Positions 9,635-18,456 of a DNA stretch of 64,000 bases are shown one piece after another. The stretch's first letter is position 1. Each line of letters begins with the position of its first letter. The DNA comes from Alteromonadaceae bacterium XY-R5 (GTDB lineage: Bacteria > Pseudomonadota > Gammaproteobacteria > Enterobacterales > Alteromonadaceae), in NCBI GenBank assembly GCA_001660395.1, contig LXWE01000002.1, positions 1,302,001 to 1,366,000 on the forward strand. The letters are read 5' to 3'. A model generated the notes under the pieces. The model made no database searches and had not been told where the DNA came from. It saw nothing but the letters and a program-made list of their open reading frames with translations. A program made the position numbers and the translations under genes.

Positions 9635-10462
9635 CTATTGCGCCCCCACCGACGCCATTGATGATGCACTCATATTCAGGTCAGCCATCATTCGTTCAAA
9701 CACAGGTGAGCGGCGATATTCACTCATATTCTGATCAAACCTTTCCATAACGTTTTTATAACCTGGATAAGACTTGCGTAATGCCAAATAAAAAGGCGCA
9801 CTAAACACAGCTCCCTTAGAGGCCTCAAAGTCCTTCACACTATCAGCATAAACGTGCTGAATAATATATTGGGTAGTGCTGTACTCAGACACCAACAGGT
9901 CGATACGTCCTATTTTGAGCATACGGATGCCTTGTAGCACATCCATAATACTCACGTTATTTATACCGGCATTTTGCAGATAACCTTCCTGCAAACTGTT
10001 TCTTAACACTCCGACACGAAATGGTTTCATGTCGGTTAACTGTTGTATGGGCAAATAAGGGGCACCTTTGCGCTGCCAGATTACTTGATTCTCTATCCCA
10101 ACAGGTTCCGAAAAATACGCCCAATTTTCTCGCTCATGGTCCTTATTCAACATGAATACCCCATCAACCTCTCCCAGGCGACATAATTCTAACGCCCTCG
10201 CCCAAGGCACTATCACCCTTTCTACGCGAAATCCCTGGGTCTGAAGCGCTTTATCAATCCAAACCCAAAGACGGTTTTCATCCTGGTCACCGCTACCGAC
10301 AAAGGGTGGATAATTGAGTGTTGCGATAGTAATGATGGGTTGTGAATGCGTATTCGATGCGTACTCGGCCGCTCTGGTAAAGGAAGACCAAATCAGAACA
10401 CAACAAGCAATGTAGGTGATTAACTGCAACGTTTTTCCGAACAACTTACATCCTGGTAACAT
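9635..10462 (-). CDS. Periplasmic substrate-binding protein-like, SBP_bac_3 type
   Basis: A 275-residue exported protein with a signal peptide (about 1-31, ending TRAAEYA). The rest resembles family 3 solute-binding proteins: ITIATLNYPPFV near the mature N-terminus, then the hinge and second lobe with RVGVLRNSLQEGYL. No ABC permease or ATPase lies nearby, so it may be a stand-alone sensor-type binding protein, as is common in Alteromonadales and Shewanella. The ligand is unknown. The ATG at 10462 has only a weak ribosome site. Confidence 0.82.
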   Translation of the reverse strand: MLPGCKLFGKTLQLITYIACCVLIWSSFTRAAEYASNTHSQPIITIATLNYPPFVGSGDQDENRLWVWIDKALQTQGFRVERVIVPWARALELCRLGEVDGVFMLNKDHERENWAYFSEPVGIENQVIWQRKGAPYLPIQQLTDMKPFRVGVLRNSLQEGYLQNAGINNVSIMDVLQGIRMLKIGRIDLLVSEYSTTQYIIQHVYADSVKDFEASKGAVFSAPFYLALRKSYPGYKNVMERFDQNMSEYRRSPVFERMMADLNMSASSMASVGAQ

Positions 10463-10565
10463 ATGCTCAGTTTACGCATCCTGTTCTTAGCTTCCCAGAC
10501 CCAATTCATTTTATTTGTTACATATTGCGTATTATACGCCAACAACAAAGGTTAATAATTTAACC

Positions 10566-10949
10566 CTACATCCCCTTAATTCCAACCCCTTTAATTTTTT
10601 GCTGCTGTAGCAGACCTTTTTCTAATTTTGTTTGCTGTTCCTGACTAAGATTCTGCTGCTGAGTTAAAACACGGGTTTTTCTGGCACTCGCTTGCGCCAG
10701 CGTTTCACACTGACGAAAACCATCCGACCAACCGTATCGATATTCCGGATCCATTGCTAAAGGCTGCTCTTTCCATACAAATGCGACGTTGTCTCCCGCA
10801 GATGAACAGCCGTCATCAAACCCCTGAGCGTAAGACCAGGGAAAACTTGCAGGCTGTTTGACTTTGCCGGCACATCCAGTCCCCGCTGCCAGCACAATCA
10901 AGCAAATAGAACCAATACGTAATGGTAAAAATCCAAATGGCTTACCCAT
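10566..10949 (-). CDS. Small lipoprotein with paired YxxGxxDG motifs
   Basis: A 127-residue predicted lipoprotein of unknown function. The signal peptide ends in a lipobox (GTGC, Cys 26), followed by GKVKQP. The mature part contains two related motifs, YAQGFDDGC and YRYGWSDGFRQC, each with one Cys that could form a disulfide. The last 45 residues are Gln-rich and probably helical. GAGGG precedes the ATG. I do not recognise the family. Confidence 0.75.
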   Translation of the reverse strand: MGKPFGFLPLRIGSICLIVLAAGTGCAGKVKQPASFPWSYAQGFDDGCSSAGDNVAFVWKEQPLAMDPEYRYGWSDGFRQCETLAQASARKTRVLTQQQNLSQEQQTKLEKGLLQQQKIKGVGIKGM

Positions 10950-11138
10950 ATAACCCTCAACGTCGTGATGTCAGAAAAACGTCAGTGACATAGCACCGAG
11001 TAAATTAAATATGAGCGGTGCATAATCCACGCCATTAAAAATACCAACGGGTTACGCATAACAAGAAAAAATAAGGAGAGGATTAACGAAATGAAATACG
11101 AAAATATTTAAGGATGCAGCATGAGTAAATTAACTTCA

Positions 11139-11402
11139 CTATGGTTTCAACTTGTCGTGCTGAAACATAACAGCGTTTCCACTGACGAAATTCACTTTAA
11201 TATATGCGGCACTTTCTTTCCCCCACAGACAGGTTTTACCGACTAAATTGTCCTCACATTTGTCACTGCCACCAATAATGGCCTCTATCTCCTGCTGCGA
11301 CATGCCCATTTTCAGTTGCTGATAGTTAGCCTGAGTAAGCTTTGAACAGGCACTGATAAAACCAACCAACGCAATGACTACCAACAGTTGCATTTTCTTC
11401 AT
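11139..11402 (-). CDS. Small lipoprotein, SmpA/OmlA (BamE-like) fold
   Basis: An 87-residue lipoprotein. The signal peptide ends at a lipobox (FISAC), then comes a BamE/OmlA-like domain: the phrase LKMGMSQQEIEAIIGG is the typical helix-turn of this fold, and two later Cys may pair. An in-frame TTG at 11414 would extend it by four residues; the ATG at 11402 has GGAG six bases upstream and is preferred. It is much shorter than BamE itself and is probably one of the many small DUF3862-type relatives with unknown roles. Confidence 0.82.
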   Translation of the reverse strand: MKKMQLLVVIALVGFISACSKLTQANYQQLKMGMSQQEIEAIIGGSDKCEDNLVGKTCLWGKESAAYIKVNFVSGNAVMFQHDKLKP

Positions 11403-11511
11403 TGTGTACTCCAAACAAGAGCTGCCTCTGAACAGAAGCAGACGTTTCCATGGTGCGGTTACAGTATAAATACAACAAAGTACAATGGCTTATCGATAGC
11501 CTATGCTGTCA

Positions 11512-12705
11512 TTATTTAGGCAAATTTTCCTGGGGTACCCTCACCCAACCCTCCATCAGCATTCTGGCACTGCGACTCATGCTGACTTCTTTGACTGTCC
11601 AGTTACCCTGCTCACATTCCGCCACTGCGCCCACCGTCAGCACCCCCGACGGATGCCCAAAAGTCACCTGACTATCAGTTTGATGGCTCACTGCCTCATT
11701 AACCAAAGTACCGGGAATAGCTGCCGCAGTAGCAATGGCCACAGCCGCTGTGCCCATCATGGCATGATGCAGTTTTCCCATGGATAAGGCCCGTACCAGC
11801 ACATTGGTGTCGGTGTCAGAAATGGGCTTGCCACTGGAAGCAACGTAAGCTTTAGGCGCAGAGACAAAGGCAATTTTCGGCGTATGCTGACGTGATGCGA
11901 TCTCATCCGGGTGTTTAATCAAGCCCATTTTCAACGCGCCTATGCCGCGCAGTTGTTCAAATTTAGCCAGCGCCGCAGGATCGCTATTAATATCCTCCTG
12001 CAGTTCCGTACCCTGATAACCAATATCCTCGGCGCGCACGAAAATGGTCGGAATGCCTGAGTTGATTAGGGTTGCTTTTAATGGGCCATCTGGCGTTTCC
12101 AGAATATCCACCAGATTCCCCGTAGGAAATAATCCGGCACTGGCATCCTCGCCTTCTTCGGCAGGCTCTAAAAAGCGTATGGGGATTTCCGCCGCTGGAA
12201 AAGTCACGCCATCCAGTTCAAATTCTCCGGTTTCCTGCACTTCACCATTTTGCACCGGGATACTGGCGATGATGGTTTTGCTGATATTTTGCTGCCAAAT
12301 TCGCACTTCGACCCGGCCATTGAGGGGGATTTTGGCAGGATCGAGCAGGCCTTGCTGGATAGCAAAACTCCCTACCGCCGCAGTTAAATTACCGCAATTG
12401 CCACTCCAGTCGACAAAGGCTTTATCAATCGCCACCTGGCCAAACAAATAGTCGATGTCATAGACAGCCTTAGTACTTTTCGACAGGATCACCACCTTGC
12501 TGGTGCTGGAGCTGGCGCCGCCCATGCCATCAATCTGTTTTTGGTAAGGATCCGGACTACCGACAATCCGCATCAGCAAAGCATCCCGATACGGGCCAGG
12601 CTGCTGGGCAGCTTGAGGCAAATCCTCTAATCGAAAAAACACCCCTTTGCTGGTGCCACCACGCATATAGCAGGCAGGGATTTTTAATTGCGGTAAGTAG
12701 TTCAC
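11512..12705 (-). CDS. prpF: 2-methylaconitate cis-trans isomerase PrpF
   Basis: Works with AcnD in the methylcitrate cycle: AcnD makes 2-methylaconitate and PrpF isomerises it to the form hydrated to 2-methylisocitrate. The 397 residues have the PrpF features CYMRGGTSKGVFF near the N-terminus, VDWSGNCGNLTAAVG with the active-site Cys, and KLHHAMMGTAAVA. The start is a GTG with AGGAG about eight bases upstream. It is the last gene of the prp operon, 19 bp after acnD. Confidence 0.95.
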   Translation of the reverse strand: MNYLPQLKIPACYMRGGTSKGVFFRLEDLPQAAQQPGPYRDALLMRIVGSPDPYQKQIDGMGGASSSTSKVVILSKSTKAVYDIDYLFGQVAIDKAFVDWSGNCGNLTAAVGSFAIQQGLLDPAKIPLNGRVEVRIWQQNISKTIIASIPVQNGEVQETGEFELDGVTFPAAEIPIRFLEPAEEGEDASAGLFPTGNLVDILETPDGPLKATLINSGIPTIFVRAEDIGYQGTELQEDINSDPAALAKFEQLRGIGALKMGLIKHPDEIASRQHTPKIAFVSAPKAYVASSGKPISDTDTNVLVRALSMGKLHHAMMGTAAVAIATAAAIPGTLVNEAVSHQTDSQVTFGHPSGVLTVGAVAECEQGNWTVKEVSMSRSARMLMEGWVRVPQENLPK

Positions 12706-12724
12706 ATCCTGTCTCCTGAATTAG

Positions 12725-15322
12725 CTAAGCCACCTGATTCGCCAGAAAATCCGCGGCAAAACGCTGCAGCACGCCGCCAGCAGCATAAATCGACACTTCC
12801 TCTTGGGTATCTAATCGACAAAACGCAGGCACCTCATCAACACGGCCATCAAGACGTTTTACGATTACAGTTACGATATTGCCCGGGCTGCGCATCCCCG
12901 TCACATCAAAGGTTTCGGTGCCATCCAGTTCCAGGGTATGGCGGTTCATGCCAGGTAAAAACTGCAATGGCAGTACGCCCATACCGACCAAATTCGTACG
13001 GTGAATACGTTCAAAGCCTTCGGCCAAGATGACTTCCACCCCCGCCAGACGTACACCCTTGGCGGCCCAGTCACGGGAAGAGCCCTGACCATAATCCTGC
13101 CCGGCGATAATGATCAGCGGCTGTTTACGCTGCATGTACGTTTCGATGGCTTCCCACATGCGCGTGACCTGTCCTTCAGGCTCAATGCGGGCTAACGAGC
13201 CTTGTTTAACCTCGCCATCTTCCCGCACCATTTCATTGAACAATTTAGGGTTAGCCAAGGTCGCACGCTGCGCAGTAAGGTGATCCCCTCTGTGGGTAGC
13301 ATAAGAGTTAAAATCTTCTTCCGGCAGCCCCATTTTCGCCAGATATTCACCGGCGGCACTGTCAGCCAGAATCGCATTAGAAGGCGATAAATGATCCGTG
13401 GTGATGTTATCGCCAAAAATGGCCAGCGGCCGCATGCCCGTTAAGCTACGCTCACCCGCCAGGGCGCCCTCCCAGTATGGCGGTTTACGGATATAGGTAC
13501 TTTGGCCACGCCATGGATACAAAGGTGAAATGGCGGTGCCGTAACTCACCTCGAGATCAAACATGGGCTCATATACCCGCTTAAACTGCGCCGGCTTGAC
13601 GCTGCTGGCGACCACCTGATTGATCTCGTCATCGGACGGCCAGATATCGCGTAAATACACAGGGTTGCCGAGCTTATCCGTACCCAGAGGATCTTTTTCA
13701 ATATCTACCCGAATGCTGCCGACAATGGCATAGGCCACCACTAAAGCGGGGGATGCTAAAAAGGCTTGCTTGGCATAAGGATGGATACGCCCATCAAAGT
13801 TACGGTTGCCCGAAAGCACCGCTGTGGCATAAAGATCCCGCTCAATCACTTCCTGCTGAATAGCCGGGTCCAGCGCCCCACTCATACCGTTACAGGTAGT
13901 ACAGGCAAAGGCCACTATGCCAAAGCCCAGTTGTTCCAGTTCGGCTAGCAGGCCGGATTCTTCTAAATACAACTGCACCGCTTTTGAACCAGGAGCTAAC
14001 GAAGTTTTTACCCAGGGCTGACGGGTTAAGCCTAATCGATTGGCATTGCGCGCCAGCAGTCCGGCGCTGATAACATTGCGCGGATTACTGGTATTAGTAC
14101 AGCTGGTGATGGCTGCGATGATCACCGCGCCATCCGGCATGCCTTGTTCCAGACTGCTTTGCCAGCCTGCCTTGGCAATGCCGCGAGCCGCTAAATCCTG
14201 GGTCGGTAGACGTTTGTGAGGGTTAGATGGCCCCGCCATAGTGCGCACCACACTGGATAAATCAAAGCTCAGCACCCGCTCATAACTGGCTTGAGTTAAT
14301 TCGTCTGCCCATAAACCCGCAGCTTTGGCGTAGGTTTCTACCAGTTTGACCTGCTGTGGCTCTCTTCCGGTTAAGGTGAGGTAATCCAGGGTTTGCTGAT
14401 CGATATAAAACATCGCAGCCGTAGCGCCATATTCGGGGGTCATATTCGATATGGTGGCGCGATCCCCCAGGGTTAAATGGCAGGTGCCCTCACCATAAAA
14501 TTCGAGGTAACTGGACACCACTTTTCGTTCCCGCAAATAAGCGGTTAACGCCAGCACAATATCAGTAGCGGTAATGCCTGGCTGGGGTTTTCCCGTCAGT
14601 TCAACGCCAATAATATCCGGTAAGCGCATCCAGGATGCGCGTCCCAGCATCACACTTTCAGCTTCCAGCCCACCCACACCGATGGCAATCACACCGAGTG
14701 CATCCACATGGGGGGTATGGCTGTCGGTTCCCACCAAGGTATCCGGAAAGGCCACGCCCTCTTTGGCATGTACCACAGGCGACATTTTCTCTAAATTGAT
14801 TTGATGCATGATGCCGTTACCCGGCGGGATCACATCGACATTTTTAAACGCAGTTTTACACCAGTTAATAAAATCGAATCTGTCCTCGTTACGTCTGTCT
14901 TCCACTGCGCGATTTTTCGCAAAGGCATCAGGCTCAAAGCCAGCGTGCTCCACGGCCAGTGAGTGATCAACAATTAACTGGGTTGGCACTACCGGATTGA
15001 CCCGACTGGGATCACCGCCCTGCTCGGCAATAGCCTCACGTAAACCCGCCAAATCCACCAAAGCGGTTTGGCCCAGAATGTCATGACACACCACCCGCGC
15101 CGGAAACCAGGGAAAATCCCGCTCCCGCTTACGCTCAATGATTTGCGTCAGACACTCTGTCAGCATGGCTGGATCGCATTTACGCAACAGGTTTTCCGCC
15201 AAAACCCTGCTGGTATAGGGCAATCCGGCAAAGCTACCAGGCTTGATGGCCTCCACTGCCGCTTTCACATCAAAGTACTGTAACGACGTACCCCCCAGCG
15301 GGGTTAAATATTCGCTATTCAT
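12725..15322 (-). CDS. acnD: Fe/S-dependent 2-methylisocitrate dehydratase AcnD
   Basis: An aconitase-family enzyme of 865 residues that dehydrates 2-methylcitrate. Iron-sulfur Cys are visible in TSCTNTSNP and FACTTCNGMSG, and the swivel-domain active site in GQDYGQGSSRDWAAKG. The pairing with prpF identifies it as AcnD and not a housekeeping aconitase. The ATG at 15322 has a weak ribosome site, but the start MNSEYLTPLGGT is typical. It lies 26 bp after prpC in the same operon. The PrpD-type dehydratase is absent from the operon, as expected when AcnD/PrpF are present. Confidence 0.96.
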   Translation of the reverse strand: MNSEYLTPLGGTSLQYFDVKAAVEAIKPGSFAGLPYTSRVLAENLLRKCDPAMLTECLTQIIERKRERDFPWFPARVVCHDILGQTALVDLAGLREAIAEQGGDPSRVNPVVPTQLIVDHSLAVEHAGFEPDAFAKNRAVEDRRNEDRFDFINWCKTAFKNVDVIPPGNGIMHQINLEKMSPVVHAKEGVAFPDTLVGTDSHTPHVDALGVIAIGVGGLEAESVMLGRASWMRLPDIIGVELTGKPQPGITATDIVLALTAYLRERKVVSSYLEFYGEGTCHLTLGDRATISNMTPEYGATAAMFYIDQQTLDYLTLTGREPQQVKLVETYAKAAGLWADELTQASYERVLSFDLSSVVRTMAGPSNPHKRLPTQDLAARGIAKAGWQSSLEQGMPDGAVIIAAITSCTNTSNPRNVISAGLLARNANRLGLTRQPWVKTSLAPGSKAVQLYLEESGLLAELEQLGFGIVAFACTTCNGMSGALDPAIQQEVIERDLYATAVLSGNRNFDGRIHPYAKQAFLASPALVVAYAIVGSIRVDIEKDPLGTDKLGNPVYLRDIWPSDDEINQVVASSVKPAQFKRVYEPMFDLEVSYGTAISPLYPWRGQSTYIRKPPYWEGALAGERSLTGMRPLAIFGDNITTDHLSPSNAILADSAAGEYLAKMGLPEEDFNSYATHRGDHLTAQRATLANPKLFNEMVREDGEVKQGSLARIEPEGQVTRMWEAIETYMQRKQPLIIIAGQDYGQGSSRDWAAKGVRLAGVEVILAEGFERIHRTNLVGMGVLPLQFLPGMNRHTLELDGTETFDVTGMRSPGNIVTVIVKRLDGRVDEVPAFCRLDTQEEVSIYAAGGVLQRFAADFLANQVA

Positions 15323-15348
15323 GACAAGGGATCCCTTTGACCAACATA

Positions 15349-16476
15349 TTAACTGCGCTTTGCCAATGGCACGACCTTACGCAAGGATTCGCCTACGTAC
15401 TCGGCAGATGGCCGGATAATCCGGTTATCCGCGCGCTGCTCAAACACATGGGCCGCCCAACCAGTTAAGCGCGACATCACAAAAATGGGCGTAAACAACT
15501 TGGTTGGAATATGCATAAAGTGATAAGCCGAGGCATGGAAAAAATCTGCATTACAAAACAGCTTTTTCTCCCGCCACATGACGTCTTCGCAGCGCACCGA
15601 CACCGGATACAGCACTGTGTCGCCGACCTTCTCGGCAAGCTTTTCTGACCAGTGCTTAATAATGGTATTGCGGGGATCCGATTCACGATAAATGGCATGC
15701 CCAAAGCCCATCACCTTGTCTTTATTAGCCAGCTTTTGCAGCAGTTTTTGCTCTGCTTCTTCCGGGCTTTGCCAGCCTTCAATCATCTCCATCGCCGCTT
15801 CGTTGGCGCCGCCATGTAACGGGCCGCGCAGTGAACCTATGGCTCCGGTAACACAGCTATGGAAATCCGACAGGGTTGAAGCGCACACCCGAGCGGTGAA
15901 GGTAGAGGCATTAAATTCATGTTCTGCATAAAGAATCAACGAAACATGCATGACCTGCTCGAATAAAGGGTCTGGCGCCTTGCCGAGCAGCATATGCAGG
16001 AAGTGGCCGCCAATGGAATCATCCTCCGTGGCCGTGTCGATGCGCACACCGTCATGACTAAAGCGATACCAGTAACAGATGATGCTGGGAAATAACGCCA
16101 GCAAACGGTCAGCACATTGTTGCTGCTGACTAAAATCGGCTTCTGTTTCCAAATTACCGAGCATAGAACAGCCAGTACGCAGAACGTCCATCGGATGCGC
16201 CGATGCCGGAATGCGTTCAAGCACCTCTTTAAGTGCCTGCGGCAATGCCCGCATAGATGCCAATTGGCGTTTATAGTCGGCTAATTGTGCTTCATTCGGC
16301 AAATCACCTTTTAACAGCAAATAAGCCACTTCTTCAAACTGACAATGGGCCGCTAAATCGGCGACATCATAACCGCGGTACGTCAGGCCAGAGCCATCTT
16401 TGCCTACCGTTGACAGGGCAGTTTTACCCGCCACCTGACCGCGCAAACCTGCGCCTTCTAACTTTTTGTCCACCAT
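15349..16476 (-). CDS. prpC: 2-methylcitrate synthase
   Basis: Condenses propionyl-CoA with oxaloacetate to give 2-methylcitrate, the first committed step of propionate catabolism. Citrate-synthase motifs are present: TYRGYDVADLA near the N-terminus, GPLHGGANEAAMEM and GFGHAIYRESDPR with the catalytic His, and ADFFHASAY with the Asp. At 375 residues it has the short PrpC/type II length. A GTG at 16488 is in frame, but the ATG at 16476 has GGAG six bases upstream. The gene lies between prpB and acnD. Confidence 0.96.
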   Translation of the reverse strand: MVDKKLEGAGLRGQVAGKTALSTVGKDGSGLTYRGYDVADLAAHCQFEEVAYLLLKGDLPNEAQLADYKRQLASMRALPQALKEVLERIPASAHPMDVLRTGCSMLGNLETEADFSQQQQCADRLLALFPSIICYWYRFSHDGVRIDTATEDDSIGGHFLHMLLGKAPDPLFEQVMHVSLILYAEHEFNASTFTARVCASTLSDFHSCVTGAIGSLRGPLHGGANEAAMEMIEGWQSPEEAEQKLLQKLANKDKVMGFGHAIYRESDPRNTIIKHWSEKLAEKVGDTVLYPVSVRCEDVMWREKKLFCNADFFHASAYHFMHIPTKLFTPIFVMSRLTGWAAHVFEQRADNRIIRPSAEYVGESLRKVVPLAKRS

Positions 16477-16530
16477 ACATTTCTCCACACGCTACTGGCG
16501 CCACTGGATACTGCTCGGGCGTCGAATCAA

Positions 16531-17418
16531 TTAACGGTTTGAATCCTTCTGCTTGGCAAAGAGTGCATCCAGCTTTTGTTCGTACTGGTGGTAGCCAAGA
16601 TAATCGTAGAGTTCCATTCGGGTTTGCATCAGGTCGATGACCTGGGTTTGGTCGCCCTGGGCCAGAATGCTGCTATACACAGTTTCAGCGGCTTTGTTCA
16701 TCGCCCGAAAGGCACTTAACGGGTAAAGCACGATATCCGCGCCCCACTCGCCTAACTGGCGTTTATTCCATAGTTCGGTTTGGCCGAACTCGGTAATATT
16801 GGCCAAAATCGGTACATCCAGCGCGGCTGAAAATGCGCGGTAATGGGCTTCGGTTTTTATGGCTTCGGCGAAAATGCCATCGGCACCTGCGACGACGTAA
16901 GCCTGAGCCCGTTCAATGGCCTTTTCCAGGCCTTCCTGAGCAAAGGCATCGGTGCGCGCCATAATAAAAAAGCTGTCGTCGGTACGGGCGTCAGTCGCCG
17001 CTTTAATTCTGTCGACCATTTCATCCTGAGGCACAATTTCTTTATTCGGCCTGTGACCACAGCGTTTTTGCGCCACCTGATCTTCAATATGTACCGCCGC
17101 AGCACCGGCTTTACACATATCGCGGATGGTTTTAGCGATATTAAAGGCGCCGCCCCAGCCGGTATCTATGTCCACCAGCAGAGGTAAATCACAGGCATTA
17201 GTGATGCGATCCACATCCACCAGCACATCATTAAGGGAAGTCATGCCCAAATCCGGCAGCCCGTAAGAGGCATTCGCCACCCCGCCGCCGGAAAGATAAA
17301 TGGCTTTATGGCCGATGCGCTTGGCCATCATGGCGCTATAGGCATTGATGGTACCCACCACCTGCAAAGGCTGATTGTCGACAATGGCCTGACGAAAGGC
17401 CTGTCCTGGTGTAGTCAT
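16531..17418 (-). CDS. prpB: Methylisocitrate lyase
   Basis: Splits 2-methylisocitrate into pyruvate and succinate, the last step of the methylcitrate cycle. The 295-residue protein has the PEP mutase/isocitrate lyase fold, with metal-binding [12 protein letters not shown] and the active-site Cys in KRCGHRPNK. Its ATG shares one base with the stop of the upstream GntR gene (TAATG), so the two are translationally coupled. prpC follows 54 bp later. Confidence 0.97.
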   Translation of the reverse strand: MTTPGQAFRQAIVDNQPLQVVGTINAYSAMMAKRIGHKAIYLSGGGVANASYGLPDLGMTSLNDVLVDVDRITNACDLPLLVDIDTGWGGAFNIAKTIRDMCKAGAAAVHIEDQVAQKRCGHRPNKEIVPQDEMVDRIKAATDARTDDSFFIMARTDAFAQEGLEKAIERAQAYVVAGADGIFAEAIKTEAHYRAFSAALDVPILANITEFGQTELWNKRQLGEWGADIVLYPLSAFRAMNKAAETVYSSILAQGDQTQVIDLMQTRMELYDYLGYHQYEQKLDALFAKQKDSNR

Positions 17419-18101
17419 TAGGCTTGCTCCTGAGTTGTCGCATTCACCGCAATGCGTTGTTCAACGTTTTTGCGCGATGCGGCGATATGCCGTCGCATCA
17501 GTATTTCGGCCAGTTCACCATCACCATCGGCAATGGCATCAATAATATGCTGGTGTTCAGAAAAGGCGCGTTTGGCTCTGGGGCTGGCCATGCCAAACTG
17601 ATAACGGTACATGCGTACCAAATAATAGAGCTCTTCGGTCAGCATGCGGATAAGTTGCTGATTATGGCTGCCGAGGACGATTTGGTAGTGGAAATCCAAA
17701 TCTCCTTCCTGTTGCATGTAGGCTTCGCCCTGTTGTAACAAGCTATTGGACTGATGTATTTGCAACAGCTGACGTAAGCGCTGAATCTCATCGGGAGTCA
17801 TATTGCTTGCAGCTAAACGACAGGCCATGCCTTCCAGCGCCTCACGCACCTGAAAGATTTCCAGCAACTGCGCCGTCGATAAGCTGATTACCCGATAGCC
17901 CACATTGGCTTTGCGCTCCAGCAGGCCAATGCCTTCTAAACGCGATAAGGCATCACGCAGGGTACTTCTGCTCACCTCATAGTGCGCCGCCAACTCAGGC
18001 TCACTGAGTTTAGTAGCCATAGGGATCTGCCCTTCAACAATGCGCTGACGCAAATCGTTGAATAAGCTGTCAGCTCGGGTAGTGACCAGTTCCAAATCCA
18101 A
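17418..18101 (-). CDS. GntR-family (FCD subfamily) regulator of the prp operon
   Basis: A 227-residue repressor or activator with an N-terminal winged helix ([28 protein letters not shown]) and a C-terminal FCD ligand-binding domain with conserved His residues (HYQIV, RRHIA). It is the first gene of the operon gntR-prpB-prpC-acnD-prpF, so it almost certainly controls propionate catabolism and itself. Proteins in this position are called PrpR or PrpQ in different genomes; I leave the symbol blank. The start is a TTG at 18101 with GGAG three to four bases upstream; a second TTG at 18095 gives better spacing and is an alternative. Confidence 0.9.
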   Translation of the reverse strand: MDLELVTTRADSLFNDLRQRIVEGQIPMATKLSEPELAAHYEVSRSTLRDALSRLEGIGLLERKANVGYRVISLSTAQLLEIFQVREALEGMACRLAASNMTPDEIQRLRQLLQIHQSNSLLQQGEAYMQQEGDLDFHYQIVLGSHNQQLIRMLTEELYYLVRMYRYQFGMASPRAKRAFSEHQHIIDAIADGDGELAEILMRRHIAASRKNVEQRIAVNATTQEQA

Positions 18102-18118
18102 TTTCTCCAGCCATTATT

Positions 18119-18128
18119 TTGTCGACAA
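18119..18128. promoter_or_regulatory. Operator palindrome, promoter-proximal copy
   Basis: Perfect palindrome TTGTCGACAA, flanked by A/T, located 18 bp upstream of the gntR start codon and downstream of the predicted -10. FCD-type GntR proteins bind short palindromes of this kind. The identical 10-mer recurs at 18181. Confidence 0.75.
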
Positions 18129-18144
18129 TTTTAATATTAAAATG

Positions 18145-18173
18145 AATTTAGATCATAAAATAATCGACATCAA
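18145..18173 (-). promoter_or_regulatory. Predicted sigma-70 promoter of the prp operon
   Basis: On the minus strand the -35 is TTGATG (18168-18173) and the -10 TAAATT (18145-18150), with a 17-bp spacer. It lies between the two TTGTCGACAA operators. A degenerate third copy (TAATCGACAT, 18161-18170) overlaps the -35. Confidence 0.5.
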
Positions 18174-18180
18174 GATAATA

Positions 18181-18190
18181 TTGTCGACAA
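18181..18190. promoter_or_regulatory. Operator palindrome, promoter-distal copy
   Basis: Second exact TTGTCGACAA, 62 bp from the first and just upstream of the predicted -35. The duplicated site suggests cooperative binding or looping by the GntR protein. Confidence 0.75.
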
Positions 18191-18313
18191 ATAAACATTC
18201 CATTAACGTCTCATAATGAATAAAAATAGTCGCTATCAAGGCTGTTGATGAAAATTATTTATCCAATACCTATGACTGCGATGGCTCTGATAAAGAATAA
18301 AGGGGAGGAAAAA

Positions 18314-18355
18314 ATGAAAAGACACGCCGACAATAAGATTTTTATTGCCGCGTAA
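18314..18355 (+). other. Possible 13-codon ORF with a strong ribosome site
   Basis: ATG at 18314 is preceded by AGGGGAGGAAAAA, an almost ideal ribosome binding site, and encodes MKRHADNKIFIAA before a TAA. It lies in the 355-bp gap between the prp operon and the aminotransferase, in the opposite direction to both. No promoter is obvious. It could be a leader peptide or small protein, or chance. Confidence 0.3.
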
Positions 18356-18386
18356 AAAAAAGCAAAAGGCCCGCAATGCGGACCTT
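18353..18386 (-). terminator. Terminator of the class V aminotransferase gene
   Basis: On the minus strand a stem AAGGTCCGC / GCGGGCCTT with loop ATT (one G-U pair) is followed by a long T-rich run (TTTTGCTTTTTTTT). It lies 70 bp after the gene's stop. Confidence 0.8.
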
Positions 18387-18456
18387 ATGTTCATAGGAAT
18401 GATTACCTGACTAAGGTTTACACCTCAGATTTGCTAAACTAGCTTCATGATACCGG

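Noticed and set aside
11090-11240. Two plus-strand mini-ORFs (ATG after AAGGAGAGG near 11091, and ATG at 11120)
   Set aside because: The first has only six codons, and the second overlaps the antisense strand of the BamE-like lipoprotein. The ribosome-like sites are good, but there is no sign of coding.
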